From Paracoccaceae bacterium (GTDB lineage Bacteria; Pseudomonadota; Alphaproteobacteria; Rhodobacterales; Rhodobacteraceae): 35,699 nucleotides of DNA. The stretch is taken from the NCBI GenBank assembly GCA_902525995.1, contig CABZJG010000002.1, forward strand, positions 1-35,699, in the 5' to 3' direction. Under the pieces are notes generated by a model. That model did no database searches. It worked only from the letters and a program-made list of their open reading frames with translations, and was not told the origin of the DNA. Made by a program: the position numbers and the translations under genes. Positions within the stretch are counted from its first letter, which is position 1; each line of letters starts with the position of its first letter. Shown in pieces: positions 6,629 through 15,361 of the stretch.

Positions 6629-8847
6629 TAAAAGGATATTTAAAAGCAACAACCGCTTTGGCCATATGCACGGCTTTGAGCGCGCATCCGGCCCATGCAC
6701 AGCAAACGCAATTTGAGCGTGATCTTGGAGTGGCCCGCCAGGTGATCAACTCGTTGCTAAGCTTTCACCGCACGAATGAGGCCACGCTCTATAGGCAAAA
6801 GCTGCGGCGTGATGCCCTGATGGACTTCGAAGAGCCCTATGAAGCCCCGTTTACCGAATTTGAAGACGAGTTGATCCTGTATCAAGGAAAGCGGGCAGAC
6901 CGGATACAAGCGCTGAACGCATCCACACGGCGTACCAGAATTGATCTGGATTTTCGCGCTTGGATTTGCATTGAAGAGGGCGATGCAGGCGTCCATCCCG
7001 AAATTACAAAGCCTTTGCCCTATGGCGGAACGAGATATACACTTGTTGGATTTTTTGCAGATGAAACCACCGGCGTTTCCACTGAAGAACTCTACGACTT
7101 TGCGCGCAGCGGTCAGGCCAAAATCACCGGAGCTATGCCGTATCATCGCTTGGTCAAATTCAACTGGGGGAGCGGGCAGTATCATGATGCCAAAACCGAT
7201 ACATGGCATACGCTTTCAGAGTGTTTGAACGACATTGCTCCGCTTTTTGCCAAAGACAGTGTCGGCTTTATCTCCACGGGGCGCCGGGTGTCAGAGTTCA
7301 ACAAATTGCAGTTTACCGAAAGCTATGTGGAAGAAGCGCCCGTTGCCTGTCCGCCAGCTGAATTTCCAAACAGAACAATCGGGCAGCAAATCCGGCGCTA
7401 TAAAACCTTTACGCTCTCGGATGTAAGCCCAGGCGATCCAATGCTGGATCATCGCGGAAAAAACGTCGCGCAGTCTTTAGGCGAGTTGGAAACCAAGGCA
7501 TCGACCTATTATCAGGGCTGCCGCGCGCCCCAATATTTAACATATGGGACGTTTCGGGAGACCTGCCCACGCACCATTAAGGGCAGGCTCTATCCCGATA
7601 AAGGGATCCGTGTTTGGGATGTGCATCTTTTGGAAGAGGTTCCAGCGCGGGGCTATTACCTTGAGGGTGAGAACAAAATTTTAAAACCGGTTGATGGCAC
7701 CTGGAGCCTGCGCCTGCAGCTGTGTGACGATGATGCGCCGCAAACCGGGCCAGCCTTCACGACAGCCAAACACTCTGCTTACACATCAGGATCGCAGGCC
7801 TGTTCAGCAGTGTACGGCAACAGTTATCCGGACGGCACACAAAGCCTGCGGCGCTCCAAACAAACAACAACCGTGACCTATACAAACGCGGATCCTCCCT
7901 CAAGCCGCGAGGTAATTAGCTATGGGGATTGGCAAGTGCTCAGCAATCCTTGCTCAAAGACAACGCTGTCTGGAATAAAAACCCGTGAGCGCGGATCAAC
8001 CTCAAGAAGCTGCATGATCGAAGCGCAAACCTACCGTATCGCCACAACCTCTTACGCAGATGGCCGTGCGTTCAGAACATTTGAAACAAACCAATCGGGC
8101 TGGTCGCCTGCGCGAAACACCTGCCCGCCACCTCCACCAAAGCCCAGTAATAATCGAAAAACATATTTTGACGTTGATGGAGATGGTAAGGGCGATTTCA
8201 GGACCTGGCACGAAGCATACCGTTACCATAAAAACCACGGCGGCCCTATTCCTGTAAGCATTGACGATGGCGGGTGCGAGACAGCAGGATGTAATGGCCC
8301 GAAAAAGGATACAGCACCGCCGAAGAGCAAGTCTCCTGAAAAAAATAGAGATCATGGGAGCTCCAGTGAGAGTGCCCCGAGCGACAAAATTGTGTGCACG
8401 GCCATGAACGCCGCTTATGGATTTGGCAGCTATCGGCAGGCCATATGGCTCGCGCATGCAGCCCAAAATCTCACCAGATACCATCAAACAGGCTATCATA
8501 TGATGGCGCTGCCACTCATTCGCGTGGCCTATGGATCGGACACGCATACTGCGCGGGCCCTTCGCGCGGCACTGGAGCATATGGCGCGAGAGCGCACGGC
8601 GGATATTCGCGCCGAGATGCGCGGAGCGGCTCGCCGCCCGCTTGGCCGTCTTTATCGCGCGATATTAGAACCCCTAAGCTACGGGCTTGGATGCCTTGTG
8701 GGCGGACGCGATATTGAGGGCATTGACGAGGTTCCCGTTCTGGCGCGGCAGATCAAGGCGTTTGCTCAAAGCCAAGCATCACCGCTTGATACAAAATTGT
8801 CACCTCACACCACGCCGTCAAAACCCATACAAAAAGGAGCCGTATGA
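6625..8847 (+). CDS. Large secreted Cys-rich protein with EF-hand loop
   Basis: The 740-residue protein has a clear signal peptide (LSAHPAHAQ, cleavage near residue 25). The central part is rich in Cys, Tyr and Thr and looks extracellular or periplasmic. A proline run (about residue 505) precedes an EF-hand/dockerin-like calcium loop, DVDGDGKGDF at residues 516-525. After a charged low-complexity linker comes a distinct C-terminal domain at about residues 590-690 (IVCTAMNAAYGFGSYRQAIW ... RLYRAILEPLSYGLG). I have seen similar stretches in hypothetical alphaproteobacterial proteins but know no function. It is coupled to pilO by ATGA. A surface or pilus-associated role is inferred from context only. 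Confidence 0.6.
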   Translation: MIKGYLKATTALAICTALSAHPAHAQQTQFERDLGVARQVINSLLSFHRTNEATLYRQKLRRDALMDFEEPYEAPFTEFEDELILYQGKRADRIQALNASTRRTRIDLDFRAWICIEEGDAGVHPEITKPLPYGGTRYTLVGFFADETTGVSTEELYDFARSGQAKITGAMPYHRLVKFNWGSGQYHDAKTDTWHTLSECLNDIAPLFAKDSVGFISTGRRVSEFNKLQFTESYVEEAPVACPPAEFPNRTIGQQIRRYKTFTLSDVSPGDPMLDHRGKNVAQSLGELETKASTYYQGCRAPQYLTYGTFRETCPRTIKGRLYPDKGIRVWDVHLLEEVPARGYYLEGENKILKPVDGTWSLRLQLCDDDAPQTGPAFTTAKHSAYTSGSQACSAVYGNSYPDGTQSLRRSKQTTTVTYTNADPPSSREVISYGDWQVLSNPCSKTTLSGIKTRERGSTSRSCMIEAQTYRIATTSYADGRAFRTFETNQSGWSPARNTCPPPPPKPSNNRKTYFDVDGDGKGDFRTWHEAYRYHKNHGGPIPVSIDDGGCETAGCNGPKKDTAPPKSKSPEKNRDHGSSSESAPSDKIVCTAMNAAYGFGSYRQAIWLAHAAQNLTRYHQTGYHMMALPLIRVAYGSDTHTARALRAALEHMARERTADIRAEMRGAARRPLGRLYRAILEPLSYGLGCLVGGRDIEGIDEVPVLARQIKAFAQSQASPLDTKLSPHTTPSKPIQKGAV

Positions 8848-8848
8848 A

Positions 8849-9598
8849 ATGCTTAACATTTTAAAAATAGCAGCCCTCTCTGCCCTGCTGGTCGCAGCTG
8901 GCTCGATCGCTTCTGCCGAGGATACTACGGCGGGGGGCAAAGAATTTAAGTACCCCGGTGCAAACTATAAACATTGGCACGTCACAAACCGATGGTCTGC
9001 CGGACGCGTGGCCTCCAATCTGACAAAAGAAGATATGGCCGAGCTTTTGAACGGCAGTACCTTTGTATCCCGTCAAGGCGTAGACAAAGGGTCCAAAACC
9101 GACACTATCCAAATCATACATTTTGCAACAACGGGAAAACTCTATCATTGCGACATAAGAGTCGACGGCTATCACTGGACTGCTAACTGGACAACGGTTA
9201 ACGAAAATAGCAGCCGTGTCAAAGTCATGCGGCCCTTTGGATACAGATACGGGGACGGCGAAAAGCACACGCCACACGGCGGCTTTTTTTCGACCTATCG
9301 CTATGATGCTGAAACAGGCGCACTTGCGGATTTAAAATATTACAAAAACCATGGACGCAAATTTTGGGAATATTTGGTGGGCCACCTGCAAAAAGGTATT
9401 CCAGTAGTCTTATATGAGAGTTGCCCTGATTTTCCCACGGGCAAAACGCTTGGCACGTTCATAAACAAAAAACAAACCTCAAAACTGTATCATGAGCTGA
9501 TCAAGCAAGATCCCGGACAGCGCATTCTCCGGCCCGATCTGATCACAAAGGATACCGCAAGGCCGTATGATCCTTGGCTTCCACAGCTTATCTTTTGA
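8849..9598 (+). CDS. Unknown secreted protein of the pilus operon
   Basis: Translation most likely starts at ATG 8849, nine bases after AAGGAG and just past the preceding stop; the tracked ORF from 8687 wrongly includes upstream sequence. The 249-residue product has a signal peptide ending at about residue 23 (GSIASAE). The mature part is rich in Tyr, Trp, His and Lys, has two Cys, and is predicted soluble. I recognise no domain. It lies between pilO and the PilP-like gene, where R64 has only pilP, so it is an accessory addition to the pilus operon. Confidence 0.6.
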   Translation: MLNILKIAALSALLVAAGSIASAEDTTAGGKEFKYPGANYKHWHVTNRWSAGRVASNLTKEDMAELLNGSTFVSRQGVDKGSKTDTIQIIHFATTGKLYHCDIRVDGYHWTANWTTVNENSSRVKVMRPFGYRYGDGEKHTPHGGFFSTYRYDAETGALADLKYYKNHGRKFWEYLVGHLQKGIPVVLYESCPDFPTGKTLGTFINKKQTSKLYHELIKQDPGQRILRPDLITKDTARPYDPWLPQLIF

Positions 9599-9608
9599 AA
9601 GGTTGGTT

Positions 9609-10973
9609 ATGAAAACTTTATCCATTACGCTTTTAGCTGCGCTGTGTCTAAATAATCCGCTGAGCGCAAGGGAACAGCTCTATGGCGTGGATATACTGGC
9701 GCTAGCCAATCAGAACCCAGCCACTGTTTTTGAGCAGCCGGACGGCTTTCATCTGTCTCTTAGGCCCTCCGAGAATATTGCCGTTTTTACAGGGCCAGAG
9801 GACGGCCCGGAATGGTATGCCAATACACGCATTGATGAAGCAGGGGTTATTGAAATTTTCAATGACACAATTGCTCTGACAATTGTTCTTAATAAAGAAA
9901 CACTCTTTGCAGTTTCTCCAAAGTCAATCAAAGCCTTCGCAGCTGATCGGCTGGCACGGATCATAGGCCAGCCGCTGACAATAGGCGCTTTATCGCAGCA
10001 AGCGACGTTTTTACCTAGCCATATAGTCAAATTTAACAATGGTGATTTAGCGCAGTGGTATATTTCACGCGACGGCACAGAACTCCTCATCTCAATGGAA
10101 CAGAATGAAGGACCCTTGCGGGTAAATCTACTGGACTTGCTGAAGGATTGCGGCGCGCCCTGCGCAAAGCCTGTGCCAGCGACCACTCTGCTGCAATCGG
10201 CACCTACACCACAGGCAGGATATACACCACCCGCGCTCAGCACAGCCAACACATTGGAAATCTGGCCCAAATGCCCGGCCGAAACTCTGCGCGCGGCCTT
10301 TACCTCGGCGCTGAGCGGTAAGGTGGGCGTGGATATTTATTTGATTGAAGTTGAGGTGCTCAAGGCCTGCGCCCGCACACGGGAGTTATTGAATGAACTG
10401 GTTTCAGCAGAGGGCGCATTGGCCCGATCCTACGGCGAAATGCGCAGCACATTGCTCGAAATTGAAAACAGGGAGCGCGCCGCTGCAATGGCTCAAAAAA
10501 TGGCGGCGCTCGATGCGCAGGCGGCAGCTCTCGCGGCAACAGAGCAGCAAAAAGCGCCCCCGTCCAATCAGGCAGAAGACATGCAAGGGTCTGCGCAAGA
10601 CAAAGAAAATGATCAAAAAGCCGAAGAAGCCTCAGAGCCCTTGAACGAATGCCCTACGCCGCGGCCACTGGAGTTGATTGAATGGACTGCCGTGGTGCAG
10701 AGCCGTGATGGTGTCTGGCGCATTGATCTGCGCGTGAAAGAAAGGCCCAGCTTGGTGCGCGAGGTTGTCTTTGGCGAAGATTTCCTAGGGGCGCAGGTGA
10801 TTGCCGTTGAGCATCCGCCCGGTCGGGTAACGGGTCAGGATTGCGCCGGTGTCGCAACCATTGCGCGCGAAGCCGTAGATATTCACGTCCCCCTGACGTA
10901 CGGGACGAAAATACCGGTTGAAACCGATCCTGAAACCGGCGCCAAAATTTTCCGAGGGTATGGCTATGACTGA
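9609..10973 (+). CDS. Secreted coiled-coil protein, PilP-like C-terminus
   Basis: The start is taken as ATG 9609 with AAAGG upstream, giving 454 residues and a signal peptide (LCLNNPLSA). The N-terminal ~170 residues are beta-rich and unfamiliar. A helical coiled-coil segment at about residues 255-330 (ENRERAAAMAQKMAALDAQA) leads to an acidic linker. A C-terminal domain with GVWRIDLRV and LVREVVFGEDFLG resembles the last domain of type IVb PilP proteins. PilP in R64 is only about 150 residues, so this would be a much enlarged version. The position just before pilQ supports a PilP role; sequence support is modest. Confidence 0.5.
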   Translation: MKTLSITLLAALCLNNPLSAREQLYGVDILALANQNPATVFEQPDGFHLSLRPSENIAVFTGPEDGPEWYANTRIDEAGVIEIFNDTIALTIVLNKETLFAVSPKSIKAFAADRLARIIGQPLTIGALSQQATFLPSHIVKFNNGDLAQWYISRDGTELLISMEQNEGPLRVNLLDLLKDCGAPCAKPVPATTLLQSAPTPQAGYTPPALSTANTLEIWPKCPAETLRAAFTSALSGKVGVDIYLIEVEVLKACARTRELLNELVSAEGALARSYGEMRSTLLEIENRERAAAMAQKMAALDAQAAALAATEQQKAPPSNQAEDMQGSAQDKENDQKAEEASEPLNECPTPRPLELIEWTAVVQSRDGVWRIDLRVKERPSLVREVVFGEDFLGAQVIAVEHPPGRVTGQDCAGVATIAREAVDIHVPLTYGTKIPVETDPETGAKIFRGYGYD

Positions 10974-12600
10974 GAGGCAAACAGCATTGTCTCAGGCATG
11001 GACATGGCTCACGGAGGATCGCAGTTCCAAAAGCGCCCGCCATACGGCCTCTGTGCTGGAAAACGGCATTCTTGAAGTTGGCACACCCGAATTTCGCGCC
11101 TGCTGTGCCTATCACACGGATGGCTATGCTTTGGTCAGCGCCGCGCAGTTTTACGATGAAGATGTTCAGATAGAGGTAGAAAATCTTGTAAAGCGCGGCG
11201 TTTTACCACCCGACATGCACATGCGTGCGGCCGGCCTCAAAGAGATCGAGGATGCCTATAACGCGCGCCCGGTCGATGTCAGAGAGGATACAGCGCAGAT
11301 CACGCAAAACAAGATTTATGCAATCCTTGCAGAAGCGGCCGCACTCCGCGCTTCCGATGTGAAGCTCATTGTGCGCGGCCATTCAACGGAGTTGCGCATC
11401 CATGCGGGCGGTGAAGAGCATAGTGTCGATTGTCCACTGGCCTCAGTGGGTGAGGGCAATGGGGCGATCAACTTCCTGTTTGAAATTCGCGATGCCCGCT
11501 CGGGGCAGGTGGGCGATCAAGATCAGGAGTTTCAGAGTTTTGCGATAACTTCTAGTGACCGGTTTCGTCTTCCGCCCGGCCTATCGAAACTGCGCTGCGC
11601 CAAAGGGTATCACGGGATATCAGGCGGGGGAACAGCCCGCCATCTGGCAATGCGGCTTTTTTATGAAAACGGCAACGACGAAACAGCAACAATCCATGAC
11701 TTGGGCCTGGACGATGAGGTTCTCAAAGCGCTTGAGTATATGCGCTTCCGTGATGCCGGTGCGCTGATTATCGGCGGCTCAACCGGGCAGGGCAAAAACA
11801 CAACTTTGGTGCGCGCGCTTGAGAAACTGCACAAAGAGCGGATGGGCAATTTATCGATTGTGTCGGTGGAATCGCCCATTGAGATCGGGATTGATTTGCC
11901 CGGTGTTATCCAGATCCCCGTGCCAAGCGTAAAAGAGGGCGAGGCGCGCAACGAGGCTTACGTGTCTGCACTGCGGCACTTCAAGCGCATCCATCCAGAT
12001 GTGGGGCTGGTGTCAGAAATTACCGACAAAGAGGGCGCGGAGCAGACCGTTGAATTCGTGTCCTCAGGCCATGTGTGTTACACAACGGTTCACGCAAACT
12101 CGTGCATTGAAGTGCCCTTCGAGCTGATTTCCAAAGGGATAAATCCTGCGAGCATTGCGCGCCCGAATTTTCTGGCCGTTGCCATGGCACAAATTCTGAT
12201 CAAAAAACTATGTGAACACTGCGCTTTGCCCGCGATGCAAGCAGAGCTTTCCGCCCGTTTGCGTGATGCGCAAAACATTCAGTTTTCAGGTGTGCGGCGG
12301 CGCAATCCGGCCGGGTGTGAGCACTGCCGTTCTAAAACCAAAAATGTGCATATTTGGAGCGGGTATTCGAGAGTGATCGCCGTGGCAGAGGCGGTCATTC
12401 CGGACGATAAAATGCGCGCGGCTTTTGCGGCCAATGACCCAACCGGTGCCTATGAGCATTGGCGGCGAGAAAAAGGCGAAGGTGGGCTTGGCGGGGTGCG
12501 CATTGCCGATAAATTGGTGGATCTGGTGAATAAGGGCCGCGTTGATCCAGAGGATGCGATGAACCGGGGCATGATTGATGCTTTGGAGGCGCGCTCATGA
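10966..12600 (+). CDS. pilQ: PilQ-type pilus extension ATPase
   Basis: The 544-residue ATPase belongs to the GspE/PilQ secretion-ATPase family that powers type IVb pilus assembly from the cytoplasm. Start ATG 10966 has GAGGG upstream. The nucleotide site is GGSTGQGKNTTL at about residues 270-281; the residue after the P-loop Lys is Asn 278 instead of Ser/Thr. The Asp/Walker B region (VGLVSEITD) keeps the family Glu, and a His box reads TTVHANS. Two CxxC pairs (CEHC ... CEHC) form the GspE-like zinc site near residues 408-450. It overlaps the previous gene by eight bases and pilR by ATGA. Confidence 0.85.
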   Translation: MTERQTALSQAWTWLTEDRSSKSARHTASVLENGILEVGTPEFRACCAYHTDGYALVSAAQFYDEDVQIEVENLVKRGVLPPDMHMRAAGLKEIEDAYNARPVDVREDTAQITQNKIYAILAEAAALRASDVKLIVRGHSTELRIHAGGEEHSVDCPLASVGEGNGAINFLFEIRDARSGQVGDQDQEFQSFAITSSDRFRLPPGLSKLRCAKGYHGISGGGTARHLAMRLFYENGNDETATIHDLGLDDEVLKALEYMRFRDAGALIIGGSTGQGKNTTLVRALEKLHKERMGNLSIVSVESPIEIGIDLPGVIQIPVPSVKEGEARNEAYVSALRHFKRIHPDVGLVSEITDKEGAEQTVEFVSSGHVCYTTVHANSCIEVPFELISKGINPASIARPNFLAVAMAQILIKKLCEHCALPAMQAELSARLRDAQNIQFSGVRRRNPAGCEHCRSKTKNVHIWSGYSRVIAVAEAVIPDDKMRAAFAANDPTGAYEHWRREKGEGGLGGVRIADKLVDLVNKGRVDPEDAMNRGMIDALEARS

Positions 12601-13631
12601 ACGCCTCTATGCGTCTCAACAAAGTGTTTTGGAGCAACACGGCGCGCGCGGAGTTTTACCGCCTGATGGCGGGCCTTTTGAAGATGGACACAGATATTCC
12701 CGAAGCCCTCAGGGTTGTGCGTGAAGCCTGCGCGGCGCGCGGCGCAAAAAGCACATTGCGCGTGATTGATGATCTGCAAGAGGCAAGGTTGCGGGGCGCA
12801 TTGCAACAAACATTGGTATTTTACGCCAGCGGCGGGGAGCGGTTATTATTTTCCGGCATTGGCGCTCAGGATCCTGCACCGCTCTTTCTCGGTGCGGCAG
12901 AGATTTTAGAAGGGCGCACCAAGATGAGCCGCGCGATCAAAAGCGCACTTGTGATGCCAACGCTTTTGTTGGGATTGATTGGCGTTTTGGGTGTGATGCT
13001 TCACTTGCAAGTGATCCCAGCGTTTGCGCAGATTATGGATCCGGGTGATTTTCCACCCACCGCGCGCATACTGGCCTCCTCTCTTGAATGGATGGCCGAT
13101 TGGGGCAGTTTTATTGGTGTAGGTGCTGTAGCGGCTGTTTTGATTATTCTTGGTAGTCTGCCGCTTTATGCAGAAGCGGGCCGCTCTCTACTCGATAAGG
13201 TCTTTCCCTGGAACCTTTACAAGTTGAATCTTGCCATTGGTTTTTATCTGGCAATCGCCGCTCTTATCAAATCAGGGCGCGATTTTACGCTCCGTGAACT
13301 CAGCACCGTTGCGGGTTCAATGCCGCGCTATGGCCAGCGCAATATTGCCGCAATTATTGACCAATCCGCAGAACTTAAGCTCGAAGATCGTATTCTGGCG
13401 GCGGGTAAAGCCTGGCCGGATCAGGAGTTAAACGCGGTCTTTCGAGCCTTTAATTCAAAATCCGGCGGCGCACCGCTGTTTTCAGAGTATCTGGACAGCT
13501 GGATACAATCGGCTGAGGCACGCATTAAGGCGCGCGCGGCGACGCTCAACACAGTTCTGCTGATTGCGATCAGTGCGCTGATCATGGTGGGCATGTTTGC
13601 CATGTTTCAGTTTTTTCAAACCATATCTTAG
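12597..13631 (+). CDS. pilR: PilR-type inner-membrane platform protein
   Basis: The 344-residue protein has the GspF/PilR layout: an N-terminal cytoplasmic helical domain, a pair of hydrophobic segments at about residues 120-195 (MPTLLLGLIGVLGVMLHLQV and FIGVGAVAAVLIILGSL), a second cytoplasmic domain, and a C-terminal membrane helix (LLIAISALIMVGMFAMF). Such proteins form the inner-membrane base on which PilQ acts to push pilins into the fibre. Its ATG overlaps the pilQ stop, and pilS follows after nine bases, matching the R64 order pilQ-pilR-pilS. Confidence 0.85.
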   Translation: MNASMRLNKVFWSNTARAEFYRLMAGLLKMDTDIPEALRVVREACAARGAKSTLRVIDDLQEARLRGALQQTLVFYASGGERLLFSGIGAQDPAPLFLGAAEILEGRTKMSRAIKSALVMPTLLLGLIGVLGVMLHLQVIPAFAQIMDPGDFPPTARILASSLEWMADWGSFIGVGAVAAVLIILGSLPLYAEAGRSLLDKVFPWNLYKLNLAIGFYLAIAALIKSGRDFTLRELSTVAGSMPRYGQRNIAAIIDQSAELKLEDRILAAGKAWPDQELNAVFRAFNSKSGGAPLFSEYLDSWIQSAEARIKARAATLNTVLLIAISALIMVGMFAMFQFFQTIS

Positions 13632-13640
13632 GAGGTAAAA

Positions 13641-14144
13641 ATGTCAATTTTGCAAGTTATACTTGGCCTGATCATATCGGTCGGAATCATAGTGGGAATA
13701 TTGGAGCTGTTCGAGCGTGCTCAGAACACGAATAAAAACTTCCAGCTCACTTCGCAGGTCATACAGATCACCACAACAGTTGATCGTGTATGGCAATTTC
13801 GCGGCGATTATCCCAAAGCATCAATGACCGAAACGGTGATCAATCGTGGGGAATTCTCCGGACAGTCTGTGCAAGGAACAGCGCCAAACCGGACGATTAT
13901 ATCTCCTTATAACACAGCTGTCACAGTCACAGGGGCAGGGGGCCGGGACTATAGCATCAGCTATGCCGATCTGCCGGCCAATGCCTGTTCGGCTTTTTTG
14001 GAGCGCTACATCGGTGAGACGCGGGAGATTGACGGCGCATCGGTTGAAGGCACTGCGCTGACAATTCCGTTGACAGGCGCGCAAATTGACACAAGATGCA
14101 CGGGCCAGGCTGATAATAAATATACAGTGGCAGTAACATACTGA
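13641..14144 (+). CDS. pilS: PilS-type major pilin lacking a usual leader
   Basis: This 167-residue protein is the likely major pilin. It has a very strong GGAGGT ribosome site, stronger than its neighbours, as expected for an abundant subunit. A hydrophobic N-terminal helix (LGLIISVGIIVGILELF) is followed by a helical region and a beta-rich head with a Cys pair near the C-terminus (ANAC ... DTRC), as in type IVb pilins. Alignment with the two downstream PilV-like proteins puts its initiator Met at the +1 mature position, so a basic leader is absent; an in-frame TAG just upstream rules out a longer start. Cleavage after Gly 9 is an alternative. No Glu is at +5 (Gln instead). Confidence 0.75.
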   Translation: MSILQVILGLIISVGIIVGILELFERAQNTNKNFQLTSQVIQITTTVDRVWQFRGDYPKASMTETVINRGEFSGQSVQGTAPNRTIISPYNTAVTVTGAGGRDYSISYADLPANACSAFLERYIGETREIDGASVEGTALTIPLTGAQIDTRCTGQADNKYTVAVTY

Positions 14145-15361
14145 TGGTCCACTTGGCCCTCATAAGGTCTGGCGCCAGAGGTGCGTGGCGCAAATACCCT
14201 CGCACAGGGCGGCGCGGCTCTGCGGTGCTATCCATTACTCTTGGCTGGATTATTGTAATGGCCGTGGCGGCGCAGGTGCTTGATGAACTGCATAAAACAC
14301 GTAAAAAAGAATGGTTCTCTGGCGTGGCACTGGAAATCGCGGTTTTGATGGATCGCTATGATCAGGCGGTGCATCATGTCAGAAACACACCCGGCCATGC
14401 TGCATTTGCAGATTTGGCGAGCCTTGATGGCGTCAAAGTTTTCCCCGCAGGTCTCATTACAACCCAGATGCAAATGAGCACGGATCCAGCGCGGTGGTTT
14501 GGGAAAGATAGCGTGACATGGCAGACAGGGCGCGCCGGGCAGACCATCACGCTGACGTTTCACACGGCCCATTTGAGCAAATACGGCGCTGCGACAGGCG
14601 TGGGCCTGATGGATACAAGTGGGCTTTCAGCCGCAGAGGAAAACTGGTTTTTAGAGCAACTCACCCTTGGGTGGGATGGAAGTATTGAAGATATTCACCG
14701 CGCCTCGGACGAATACAAAACTCTATCAGGCGTATTGAGCGATCAGCAGTGGGCCGTATATGGCCATTGGTTTTCCGGACTTAACGAAGATTTCCTGTTT
14801 CGCGAGCAGCGCCCGCGCGAAACGCCGAATGTTATGCAAGTGCGCCTGGACATGGGAAATCATTCATTATCTGGCATCAACGATATCATCCCGTCAGGGC
14901 AATCAGGCGGCACGCATCGTTTTGCCTCGAGCGCTGCGGCCTCAGCTGTTGTTTCAGGGCCGATCACGGCAAAGAATATGTCGCTTACAGGCAGCGCAGA
15001 AGTCACCGAGCTCTCCAGTGCAGGAGAAGATAACTTAGATATTTCAGCGACAGGGTCCCTGAGAGCCCCTCAAATCAGTGTAAGTGGCACACTCAGCGCA
15101 ACAACACTGACACAAACAACAGGTGATCGTGCCACTTTAGATGTCGTGACAGGGCGCGCCCCCCAAGATGGACAAAGCCGGGCTTCAAGCGGCGATGTGA
15201 CAGGAAACATGAGCGCCGGATCCCTGCAGGCAGATGGCAGGACCCTCAAGATCTCTAACCAAATGAGCATACCTGCGGGCGGTCTCATGAGCGCTATTGA
15301 TATCGACGCACGCTCTTTGCGCATCAACCAATTGACAACATCGGGGTGCACAGGATGCTGA
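14144..15361 (+). CDS. pilV: PilV-like minor pilin/adhesin, first copy
   Basis: The 405-residue product carries a prepilin leader of about 25 residues ending in GRRG, then SAVLSITLGWIIVMAVA. A middle domain of about 200 residues resembles the constant region of PilV tip adhesins. The C-terminal ~150 residues are short Ser/Thr/Gly/Ala-rich beta repeats (for example SVSGTLSATTLTQTTG), probably a trimeric or beta-helical stalk. It ends in CTGC. In R64-like systems PilV caps the thin pilus and chooses recipients. The ATG overlaps the pilS stop (TGATG). A paralogue follows immediately. No shufflon repeats or recombinase are seen. Confidence 0.7.
   Translation: MVHLALIRSGARGAWRKYPRTGRRGSAVLSITLGWIIVMAVAAQVLDELHKTRKKEWFSGVALEIAVLMDRYDQAVHHVRNTPGHAAFADLASLDGVKVFPAGLITTQMQMSTDPARWFGKDSVTWQTGRAGQTITLTFHTAHLSKYGAATGVGLMDTSGLSAAEENWFLEQLTLGWDGSIEDIHRASDEYKTLSGVLSDQQWAVYGHWFSGLNEDFLFREQRPRETPNVMQVRLDMGNHSLSGINDIIPSGQSGGTHRFASSAAASAVVSGPITAKNMSLTGSAEVTELSSAGEDNLDISATGSLRAPQISVSGTLSATTLTQTTGDRATLDVVTGRAPQDGQSRASSGDVTGNMSAGSLQADGRTLKISNQMSIPAGGLMSAIDIDARSLRINQLTTSGCTGC

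Noticed and set aside
8002-8580. Minus-strand 192-codon ORF
   Set aside because: It is a shadow of the large secreted protein; no ribosome site and no domain.
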